Shown: positions 20,572-28,836 of the stretch, piece after piece
Position numbering within the stretch: position 1 is the first letter of the stretch
Layout of the letters: every line of letters starts with the position of its first letter
DNA from: Dimorphilus gyrociliatus
Lineage: Eukaryota; Annelida; Polychaeta; Dinophilidae
Assembly: GCA_904063045.1 (NCBI GenBank)
Contig: CAJFCJ010000121.1
Location: 1-38,272 of the forward strand
Reading direction: 5' to 3'
Length of the DNA: 38,272 nt
Program-made: the position numbers and the translations under genes
Notes under the pieces: generated by a model
The model's input: only the letters and a program-made list of their open reading frames with translations
What the model was told of the DNA's origin: nothing
Databases searched by the model: none

Positions 20572-20624
20572 TTCGTCCCCCTCTCTACTAAATTTTTAAA
20601 CCTGGGACTCTTCAGGGTCTACTG
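20572..20624 (+). repeat. Partial arm-end module
   Basis: ttcgtccccctctctactaa...gggactcttcagggtctact matches the edge of the 270-bp arm-end module, in the orientation of the right arm (compare 34508-34560). Confidence 0.7.
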
Positions 20625-21034
20625 AAAAACAATACTACAGCAGAAAGAGAAATTGATCAATCAACAAGACCAGTTCCAATTAGAGCAACAGAAGAAATTC
20701 CACAAACATCAACTATTGCAGACAACACTATTGCTACAACACTAAGAGAACAAACTGCAATAACTACAACAAGTGATGAAGTAATTATTGAAGCTGCAGC
20801 CAGAGCAGAAGCAGCAACAACAGCATCAGCAGACACTGGAACAACTATTAAAATAAGTGATTGTAATGCAGTCAATTATACACAAACGGATATTGGTTTA
20901 TTAGAAGAATTGGGTATTAATTTAGAAATTGGCCAAGAAATTGAGATGGAAGAGATAAATGAAGTAGAAGAAGAAGAGGAAGAAATAGTAGATAAATTCT
21001 ACTTTGATTTACAAAAAAAAATGAAAGAAAAATA
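20625..21034 (+). CDS. Acidic low-complexity frame, probable 5' part of ORF1 paralogue 3
   Basis: The frame is open from within the preceding repeat to a TAG at 21032-21034. It is rich in T, A, E and I (ADNTIATTLREQTAITTTS) and ends in a strongly acidic run (EEINEVEEEEEE), then DKFYFDLQKKMKEK. There is no start codon of its own. The acidic linker followed, in another frame, by the SGNH-like domain at 21047 repeats the layout of the 4148-5629 protein, so I infer a 5'-truncated, frame-broken paralogue. The minus-strand ORF at 20657-20875 is its shadow. Confidence 0.45.
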
Positions 21035-21046
21035 GAGGTAGGTAAT

Positions 21047-21568
21047 ATGTTGATTGTTCAAAGAACTAATAATATTATTGTAGACACTGGTTCTTTAAAT
21101 ATAATTGATAAAACACAAAAAATATTTCTCAGAAAGGTAAAACCACAATTTACAAATGTTACTGATTATACCATTCTTACAGATCAATTTATTAAGTTAG
21201 GTGATAAAAAATGGGAAAAGGTACAATCTATGATTAAAACAGAAAAAAAAATACAAATATTTTGTATTGAAGATTTAAAAATGGGTGATTTACTTCCAAT
21301 TATAACTGGTTGGAAATTAATCACCAGTAATCTTTTTATATATTTAAAGAATATTCCAAAAGACATAGACATAAAAAAAATTGTTAAGCAGTTACCTTTT
21401 TCCAAAAATAATTTGTGTTTTACAAAAAAAACTTTTGACAAAGAAATTTGTCAAAATTTGAAAGTCATGGGATGTAAGTTATTAAATCATCCCAATGAAA
21501 TATGCAAAAAAGAGGAAACTCTTGTTATTAGATTGCTTAGAGAATTAATGTCTGCTGTTAAATGTTAA
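21047..21568 (+). CDS. ORF1 paralogue 3, SGNH-like domain only
   Basis: A 173-aa frame with the same alternating strand-helix layout as the C-terminal domain of 4148-5629 and the body of 14069-14974: an early DTGSLNIID segment, YTILTDQFIKLGDKKW, then KLITSNLFIYLKNIPKDI and a final helix with RLLRELMSAVKC. Catalytic SGNH residues are not evident. It lies 13 bp after the acidic frame ending at 21034, in a different phase; either a frameshift or a lost intron separates them. No RT follows. It is tentatively grouped with the other two by layout rather than by high identity. Confidence 0.4.
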   Translation: MLIVQRTNNIIVDTGSLNIIDKTQKIFLRKVKPQFTNVTDYTILTDQFIKLGDKKWEKVQSMIKTEKKIQIFCIEDLKMGDLLPIITGWKLITSNLFIYLKNIPKDIDIKKIVKQLPFSKNNLCFTKKTFDKEICQNLKVMGCKLLNHPNEICKKEETLVIRLLRELMSAVKC

Positions 21569-22010
21569 TATGTTGTTCAATAATATTTGCTTTGTTTTTA
21601 GGCATTTGTATTAGTTATATATAAATTTATATCTATATTGTAATCTGTTTCATTTTTTAAATGTATATATTTTGGTTTGTTTGAAAATAATAAAAAAACT
21701 TTAAAATACAAAAGATAGTAATTATTCAATTTTATTATTTATCAATATTTTTTTCGTCAGGCTTTTACTTTCACTTAAAAAATTTCACTTTCACTGAAAA
21801 ATTTTTTTACAGGTTAATGTTTTTCTTTTCATGTGGGAAAATATTTCCAATTAGAATTTATAATACTATTATAATGACTTAAGACTGTTTTAAATTTTGT
21901 AAATATATATATATATATATATCTTTAGATGATATCATTAGTATCCTGTATAATGTTAATTAACATGTGTATATTTATGCATTTTATTGATAGTTTGAAT
22001 GTTATCTTGA
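21569..22010. other. AT-rich spacer with (TA)n tract
   Basis: Nothing coding. A (TA)n microsatellite lies at ~21903-21921. The stretch ends abruptly at the truncated LTR edge. Confidence 0.5.
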
Positions 22011-22639
22011 AACTTTGGTTATATTTTACATGCTTGAACTCTATTATTTTATGCAACATATACATGTACATCTTAAAACCTACTCAAGAAAATGCTATAA
22101 CATTGGCCAAACATAAGTCTGATTAGTCAGCTTGAAGGCTCATCTTTAATTACCAATAAAGGTTTGGCCAAGTTATAATTTAATTAACTTGCCTAGGGTG
22201 TGGCCAAGTTATAATTCAATTAACCTTCCTAAATGTTCAACCTTGTAACATCCTGTTACTAAAGATAAATATGAACTACACATTTTGGCAACTGTAAAGT
22301 GATGATTGGATGTCAGAGGCAAACCTCAAAGTATATAAATCCTCACTATTCTCATTTGGCATGCAGCTTCCATCTGGACCCAAGGACCTGGGAAAATCAT
22401 CTGGAAACAACCTCTACTGGAACCATCCATCTACTCCTCAACATTAGAAGACAGTTTGGTAATTTGGCAACTTGCTTTTACAAACTATCTACTCTGCTAT
22501 CAAACTCTCATATTGTTACTTGCTTAAGTATTATTATTGGGAATAAACCGTTTTAATTTAAACATTTGTTTAAAGGTTGAGTAGAACCAGTACTGTTATA
22601 ACTTGCAAATGCATAGATTTTGCCAGCAAGAGCAGTACA
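22011..22639 (+). repeat. 5' LTR (copy 2), missing its first ~5 bp
   Basis: Nearly identical to 2405-3034 over its whole length, with scattered substitutions and one indel. The 3' edge is the same GTACA. The left edge lacks the terminal TGTAC of copy 1 and joins unrelated sequence (gttatcttg), so the 5' terminus is eroded. Confidence 0.88.
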
Positions 22640-22643
22640 AATT

Positions 22644-22658
22644 TGGCGCAGTCAACAG
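22644..22658 (+). other. tRNA primer-binding site
   Basis: tggcgcagtcaacag lies 4 bp after the LTR. TGGCGCAGTC is the start of the tRNA-Ser primer-binding site used by Drosophila 17.6/297-type Metaviridae. Confidence 0.75.
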
Positions 22659-22699
22659 GATAATATTTTGGTTTATTCAAAAGTTTTGAGAAAGTAAAT

Positions 22700-23334
22700 A
22701 TGGCAGAAGGAGGAAATGGAAATGCCACTGGGGCAGTTACAGACTCTAACCCTTCAACCCCAGCAACTCCAACAATTACAATTCAGCCAGCAGGAATGTC
22801 AGAAAGGCAACAAAGACTAATTGAAGACTATGATAGATTGGTGAGTGAAATGAAAAGAAATCGAATCACAATTCCAACAGATCATGGACATGGAACACAT
22901 CACCCAGCACAGAACCCAAATGTTGATATCACAACAGTTATTCAAGCATTAAGGGCTGCTTGGGACTGCCCTCAAAGAACTATTCTCAAGTTGTATGATG
23001 GAAGCAAGAGTGTTCAAAATTCAAGGAAGACTTTAATCAGGCATGTTATGCTTATGGTTGGATTGGTGAAGATGTTGTGAAAGCAAATCTTTTAGATTAT
23101 TTAACTGGTCCTGCAAAGGATTTGGTGTTGGCTCTGGATGGAGAGCCTACTGTGGAGGAAATATGGAAAGCCCTCCATGATGAATTTGATCTGGATCCTT
23201 TGGAGTATCAAGAGAAATTGCTTAACTTAAAGCAAATGAATGGCGAAAGTGTGGTTCAGTTTGTTAATAGAGCAAAGAAATTAATAAAGAGGTTTTCTCT
23301 GCCTAGACCATTTACTCAAATACATATTCTTTGA
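22700..23334 (+). pseudogene. gag-like gene, frameshifted and truncated
   Basis: The start (MAEGG) is 42 bp after the primer-binding site. Residues 1-60 are a low-complexity T/P/G region, followed by a coil and then a capsid-like helical domain. The first frame stops at 23080. The capsid-like region continues in another frame to 23334 (LLDYLTGPAKDLVLALDGEP ... EFDLDPLEYQEKLLNLKQMN, typical of Metaviridae capsid helices), so there is a one-base lesion near 23018. After 23334 the retroelement sequence ends; nucleocapsid, protease and pol are absent. Confidence 0.75.
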
Positions 23335-23667
23335 ATGAAATACTGGTGTTTGTTGGTTAATTTTTACTGGAATTACATTTATTAAGACTACTTGTGGACG
23401 AACTTGAAAGGTTCTATTTGGACCAGTACTTTGGCACATTGGTAAATGATTGGAGAGGACAAATTTAATAGTGACGAACTAGGACTTCCTACAATTACAA
23501 TACAACAAAGTACAAGGACACAGGAGAATTTGTTTTAACAACAGGGTTAGAGTTAGGTCTTGGGGTTAGGGATTAGCACAATCAGTACAGACTGGTAATC
23601 CCAAAAGTGCACACACACTTATAACCCTACTCAGCCAATAACTAGCCCTATTAATTTTCATTCACTG
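23335..23667. other. Spacer with interstitial telomere-like tract
   Basis: At 23542-23575 there is a degenerate telomeric tract that includes aggtcttggggttagg, the same variant found at 33703 and 34199. I see no gene. Confidence 0.5.
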
Positions 23668-24153
23668 TCAATTTCTCTCTGTATCTCCAATAGGAGATAA
23701 AAAACTACTATCCTGATCATCCCCCACCCAGCTATTGGCCATGGTGAGAATTGTGTCATTGCTGTTGTCCAGGCTCTCTATGTTATTCACAATAGAGAAT
23801 TTGTTTTGTGGTTTATTGAAGACTGTTTTAATATGCCACCATGGGGATGGCCAACATTCTAATAGATTCAGAGTGTTGGTATTGTCCTCTTGAGGTGGAC
23901 CTTCAGTTCTTCCCTTTACTATAAGGCTACCCAATGATATCCCCAGTTTCAAGGCAATAATAGGCCTAATCGCTTTCAGTGGACTGTCATCATTAAGAGC
24001 ACTCCAGTGGTCCTTAAGTATTCTATTTACTTTATACCAAGGACTTGGATGGTAGACCACTAGTGGTACTATAGTAGTACTGTAGCAACCATGATCCTCA
24101 TTTAAGCCATAAGGAGTAACTGTATTAGCCTCTTTGATGTACCTTGCTTCCAA
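23668..24153 (-). pseudogene. Possible Penelope-like RT C-terminal fragment
   Basis: A 161-aa frame. The stretch YHPSPWYKVNRILKDHW, followed by ALNDDSPLKAIRP and then LGISLGSLIVKGR, resembles the region after the RT thumb of Penelope-type elements (tyHP...I..il..hW..L..D..L...).  The resemblance comes from memory of the family pattern, with several consensus residues missing. Base composition is less AT-rich than the neighbours. No GIY-YIG motif follows. It may instead be an unrelated captured fragment. It ends 12 bp before a MULE terminal array. Confidence 0.3.
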
Positions 24154-24165
24154 AGTCTGTAGGGT

Positions 24166-24208
24166 GGTTCAGGGACAGTTCGCCCCTGGACAGTTCGCCC
24201 CAGTGTTT
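24166..24208 (+). repeat. MULE end with two copies of the ggacagttcgcccc unit
   Basis: ggttcagggacagttcgccc and one further unit match the left terminus of element X at 27315 almost exactly (same first ~36 bp). It is in the left-end (plus) orientation. There is no matching right end nearby apart from 31005-31109. Confidence 0.75.
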
Positions 24209-24570
24209 TTATGGTAATATTCAAACAAAAGTTTATTAAATTCATTCCAAGGTTTTTCAGTAGCATCTCCAAAATGTTTATGCCATGTCATATTTGCTAT
24301 AGCCTGAATAGTTTGGGATGCCTGTGTAATAATAACAAATTGTCTTGTGTCAATATACAAATTTAATTCATGATTATTCCATATGAATTCTTTCAAAAAA
24401 ACATGTATATCATATCTGAAGTCTGTAACTACTTTTTTTCTATATGAACACTGTCTATTCATTTTTACAAATGTATCCTCTAAGCCCATGGATGAATAAG
24501 GATGAATGAAACCAATTAAAGGTGGAACCATTTCTAGAACTTTCAATTGTGTTAAAAGGTTACTTTGCAT
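24209..24570 (-). CDS. Hypothetical ORF next to a MULE end
   Basis: About 120 residues from an ATG at 24570, rich in aromatic and charged residues (RYDIHVFLKEF, YIDTRQFVIITQASQ, MTWHKHFGDATEKPW). I do not recognise it. The last residues of the open frame (GANCPGANCP) are just translation of the MULE terminal array, so the true end is lost or lies before it. It may be host or transposon sequence captured or cut by the MULE. Confidence 0.3.
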
Positions 24571-25044
24571 TGTTCAAACTTTGAAATTGTGAACTGTTAA
24601 ACTCTTAGGAAAGTATATAAACCCTTAGAATTTAACAGTTGTTAGCTTAGTTTTCTAACCTCTTTGATATTTTTAATACTGTTCTACTTTTACTTTCTAT
24701 TTTAGGGAGAATATATTATCTTCAATCAATTTCTTTTAAATTAATTATTATTTTTATCTATTTAGCATTTTATTTTTAAACTCAAAATTCTGACAGCTAA
24801 GTATTTTACCAATGATAAATTTGACAAAATCAGTGGGCAGAAGTATATAACCACATTATAACATTGTTTATGATTTAGCAAGTCCAATCTCTATGGTTAT
24901 CATAAGAGTTATGCCTTTAACCACTGTTATAACCATATATGTTTTAAAGACAATAGTTGTAGTTATAACAATATTATAACCACAAAATTCTAATAGCTAT
25001 GTGCTTTTTTCTATTAATAACTGAGTGTCTGTGTATAATATTTT
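24571..25044. other. AT-rich spacer
   Basis: I see no gene. A TATA-like aaagtatataaaccc is near 24611. Repeated short phrases of the type ataaccac...ttataac occur at 24850-24990. Confidence 0.4.
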
Positions 25045-25941
25045 ATGTTTAAGTATAGTTCAAACAGAACAAAGGAAGCAATAGATAAAACTATTGGAAC
25101 AACAATGAAAACCATTTGGAAAGGACTTGAACAATCATCAAGTACATTAAAATTTATTGATTTCCAGAAATGCTGTATGACAGAAAAAGATGGTCAAAAA
25201 CTTGGAAATCTCCTCAAAAAATGTTCTCAAATAGAAACAATAAGTTTATCAAAATGTTGGCATACCAAAGATGGATTTTTTAATATTTGTGATGGACTTG
25301 AAAAATCATCAAATACATTAAAATTTATTGATTTCAATGACTGTTGTTTGAATGAAGAGCAATGTTCAGCACTTGGAAATTTGCTCAAAAAATGTTCTAA
25401 AATAGAAACAATAAATATATCAAGAAGTTCAGATATCAGTAATGGATTTATTGCTCTTTGTGATGGACTTGAACAATCATCAAATACATTAAGGGTTTTT
25501 GATTTCAGTGGCTGCTGTTTGAATGAAGAGCAATGTTCAACATTGGGAAATTTGCTCAAAAAATGTTCTAAAACAGAAACAATAGATATATCAGGAAGTT
25601 GGTTTACAAGAAATGCAATTATTGCTATTTTTGATGGACTTGAACAGTCATCAGATGCATTAAAGTTTATTAATTTAAACTGTTGCTATTTAAATGAAAA
25701 GGAAAGTAGAGCACTTGGAAATTTTCTTAAAAAATGTTTTAAAATAGAAAAAATAAATTTATCAGGAAATCCATGTATGGGAAATGGATTTATTGCTATT
25801 TGTAATGGACTTAAACAATCATCCAATACATTAAGGCTTTTTGATATCAGTTGCTGTGATATGAATGATGAAGAGATTTCAAACCTGAAAAGTGTTTTTC
25901 CAAATGTTTGCTTAGCTGAAACATTCTCATTGGATGACTAG
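25045..25941 (+). CDS. Leucine-rich-repeat (ribonuclease-inhibitor-like) protein
   Basis: 298 aa with about five ~57-residue repeats. Each has GLEQSSNTLKFIDF, then CCLNEEQCSALGNLLKKCSK and IETINIS, i.e. two LRRs of the RNI/NLR type per unit. The repeats begin near residue 25 and run to the end (NLKSVFPNVCLAETFSLDD). There is no signal peptide, membrane segment, NACHT or kinase domain, so it is either a free LRR protein or the C-terminal part of a larger gene. Such LRRs bind proteins or nucleotides; the target is unknown. Repeat units are close in sequence, so they probably arose by recent internal duplication. The minus-strand ORF at 25227-25559 is its shadow. Confidence 0.75.
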   Translation: MFKYSSNRTKEAIDKTIGTTMKTIWKGLEQSSSTLKFIDFQKCCMTEKDGQKLGNLLKKCSQIETISLSKCWHTKDGFFNICDGLEKSSNTLKFIDFNDCCLNEEQCSALGNLLKKCSKIETINISRSSDISNGFIALCDGLEQSSNTLRVFDFSGCCLNEEQCSTLGNLLKKCSKTETIDISGSWFTRNAIIAIFDGLEQSSDALKFINLNCCYLNEKESRALGNFLKKCFKIEKINLSGNPCMGNGFIAICNGLKQSSNTLRLFDISCCDMNDEEISNLKSVFPNVCLAETFSLDD

Positions 25942-26257
25942 TGTGCACTTAGATATAGTAATACATCAAAACTTAGACATTAGCAATAAGGGTAGATTAG
26001 GAAGACTTCTATTTCATAGGAATTACATTGGTGCAACTTTAGAAAAACTTTTAATTCAAGAGTTAGCTTTTAGTACTTTAGAAAGAACTCTATTTTGCAA
26101 TATCATTCATCAACTGGTATTGATTTAGTTTATTGAATATTACAAGATTATACATTTTTTAATAACCCTTCTTTCCAGTGAGTTATTAGTTACAATTTTT
26201 GTATTGGCAGCCATATTTGATATTTGAAAGTGAATTTATTTTTGCAGAAACTTAGTA
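25942..26257. other. Spacer, no gene
   Basis: It contains a short frame (25934-26128) that overlaps the LRR gene end and lacks any motif. No MULE terminal array is visible before the MULE-B reading frame. Confidence 0.4.
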
Positions 26258-27314
26258 ATGGCACCTGTTTGTATTAATTGTAATAAAAGATTTTATGGCA
26301 GACAGAGAAAGATGAAATGCAGTGACTGCCAAGATTATGTCCATGCCAAATGCATCAAAGGTCTGTCTCTTTATATGTTTTTATTAAATTATTCACTTTT
26401 ATCATTTTCAATTTAGAATCTGAAAGAGTATTTTGCAATAATTGTGCAGAAAAGTTCAGGATTGAAGAAATTACATGTTCACTTTGTCATCATATCTGTA
26501 AAGGTGATATTTACTATGTAAAAACATACATTTATTTAACTTTGCTTAATATTACAGAAATGAAAGATGATAAGTGTTCTTCATGCAAAACTTTGAGTGA
26601 AAGATATTGTCTCATTAGTTTATCAGATGTGATTAATGATGATCCCACTGTAAAAGCTGCTCTGAGTTGTACTCATAATAACATGGTTAAAGACAATTGT
26701 AGTCTTAATGAAATTAACAATACTTCTAATATGGAGGAAAATTTATTGCATGAAAATGAAACTGAAAATAATGAGAATACTGAAAGCTCAGACAAATTTC
26801 ATATTATTATTGGTGGAAGTCGAAAAGGGAAAGATATTTTGACCAACAATGGCTATGCTTTTAATATAAAGTCTAGAAGTGACAAGAGAACCATCTGGAG
26901 ATGTTCTGTTAGAAATAAGAATATTCAATGTCCAGTTATTATTCAACAAAAAGGAAATATTTTCATAAAGAGTAAACATGAACACAATCATAACAAAAGG
27001 AAAAGCCTTATTGTGAATATTTCTGCTAGAAAAGAATTGAGAGCAATCTGTAATGCAGACATCAGGTCATCTGGAAGAGCAATTGCTGAAGATCTATTAA
27101 TTAATTTAAATCAAAGTGAAAATAACCTACCAAAACTGGAAAATCTGAGGAGATTAGCTAATATCAATAGGCAAAAATCAAGGCCTAAAGAACCAAACGA
27201 AATTGATTTTGAACTTAATACAACATTTATACCAGATGATTTTCTTCAAAGTGATATTGTTGTAAGAAATCAAAGAGTTTTATTATTTGCTTCTAAGCAC
27301 CAGCTATCTTTATT
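26258..27314 (+). pseudogene. MULE-B transposase, N-terminal half only
   Basis: Exons 26258-26360, 26417-26513 and 26558-27314 join in phase across GT-AG introns of 56 and 44 bp. It starts MAPVCINCNKRFYGRQ, with CxxC pairs of a PHD/RING-like finger, then a FLYWCH-like segment (GGSRKGKDIL ... KHEHNHNKR) and the conserved TFIPDDFLQSDI block also found in MULE-A. The frame is cut at LLFASKHQLSLL, exactly where MULE-A continues to the first catalytic Asp (KIWFMDGTFK), by the terminal array of element X. The catalytic core is missing, and no continuation exists after 31109. Confidence 0.8.
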
Positions 27315-27700
27315 GGTTCAGGGACAGTTCGCCCCTGGACAGTTCGCCCCAGGACAGTTCGCGCCATTTTAGAGACAGTTCGCCCCATTTTAAGGGACAG
27401 TTCGCCCTATTTTAGGAGACAGTTCGCCCCATATGTTAAAGGATAGCTGACATACTTTTTTGCTCTTCTTTATAACTTTTGAAGATAAGATATGAGATAT
27501 AAATGATAAATGAATGATATTTAGTAATTCTATTTGTATTATCAAGATGGAAATAACTAAGAAAACAAGTACATGATGTAAAATGTAAAATGAAATGTTA
27601 TGCAATATTCAACTGAACTAAATGATTCAAAAGATCATCTAGACTAATTTCCCTCTTTTCAAACTTATCCCAGTAGCTGAAAATATCAAACTGTAGATAT

Positions 27701-28836
27701 GGTGTAGTGACATTTCGGCCCAGGACATTTCAGCCCACTTTGGGACATTTTGGCCCAGGACATTTCGGCCCACTTTGGGACATTTCAGCCCACTTTGGGA
27801 CATTTCGGCCCACTTTGGGACATTTCCGCCTAAAATATTTCACCCCATGTTAGAAAAATAACATTTTAGATTTTGAAAAGGCTATATGGATGGCACTTAA
27901 AGACCAGTTTCCTAATTCTGACCTTCAAGGATGCTCTTTTCATTTCAAGCAAGCAATTTTGAGAAACATTCAGGTAGATTAAACAATACTGCAAACAATT
28001 AAATATTCATAGGAAATTTTTTGTTAGAAACTTGGATACATTAATGATTATAAAGAAAATGAATATAAAGGGAAAATGTTACAAAAATTGATGTGTTTGG
28101 CCTATCTTCCAGCAAAATTTATTGAACAAAAGTTTTTTCAAATAAAAGAAGAACTTTGTGAAAAGAAATTCTTTTCAGATTTGCTTGATTATATTGAAGA
28201 AACATTTATTAAAAGCAGCATTTGGCCTCCTAAATTCTGGTCTGTCTATCAATTGGCTGTGAGAACAAACAATCATGTTGAGGCATGGCATTCCAGGCTT
28301 AACAAAAACTTGAACATGGATGAGAACTTGTATTCCCTCATAAAAGAATTAAGAAGAGAAGCTGAGTTAGTAGAGATCTTTGAAAAGTTATTGTCCGAGA
28401 AAAAGTTAAGAAAGATACAAAAGAAGAAGTATCAAGATTTACAATTCAAAATATTTCAGTTGTGGAGTAAATTTGAAGAAAGAGAACTGAGTTTGGATGA
28501 ATTATTGGATGGACTTGTACATTTAAATATTTTTTAAAAGTTAACATTTCTTACTCTGCATTTTTGTTATTGTATGTTATATCATTCTTTTACTGTTTTG
28601 AAATTGTTTCCTTTCTTATTGAAAAAATAAACATAATCCATCATAAAATGGAAAGTTATATTCTTGAATATTAATGCTCTAAAATGGGCCAAAATGTCCT
28701 GGGCCGAAATGTCCTGGGCCGAAAATGCCCCAAAGTGGGCCGAAATGTCCAAAGTGGGCCGAAATGTCCCAAAGTGGGCCGAAATGTCCAAAGTGGGCCG
28801 AAATGTCCAAAAAGTGGGCCGAAATGTCCTGGCCCC
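27701..28836 (+). mobile_element. Element Y: internally deleted MULE with ggacatttcggccc arrays
   Basis: Target duplication tgtagatat flanks it (27692-27700 and 28837-28845), interrupting MULE-C. The left array (~27709-27846) has about seven units and the right array (28684-28836) about eight in inverted orientation. The outermost 16 bp align between the two ends (GGTGTAGTGACATTTC and GGGGCCAGGACATTTC). Its inside keeps only the C-terminal part of a transposase gene, so it is non-autonomous. Confidence 0.88.
27863..28537 (+). pseudogene. Transposase C-terminal remnant in element Y
   Basis: It opens ILDFEKAIWMAL (second catalytic Asp block), then GCSFHFKQA, then a 54-bp intron (27974-28027) after NIQ, then KLGYINDYKEN ... 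NNHVEAWHSRLNKN ... LSLDELLDGL and TAA at 28535-28537. The N-terminal half and the first Asp are deleted at the edge of the left array. It is closer to MULE-C than to MULE-A in sequence and intron placement. Confidence 0.8.

Noticed and set aside
24169-24570. C-terminal GANCPGANCP as a protein repeat
   Set aside because: It is the antisense reading of two MULE terminal units, not a real protein feature.
27318-27432. Regularly spaced short repeats looking like a CRISPR array
   Set aside because: Spacers are only 0-8 bp and not unique, the genome is eukaryotic, and the arrays mark MULE ends in inverted pairs.
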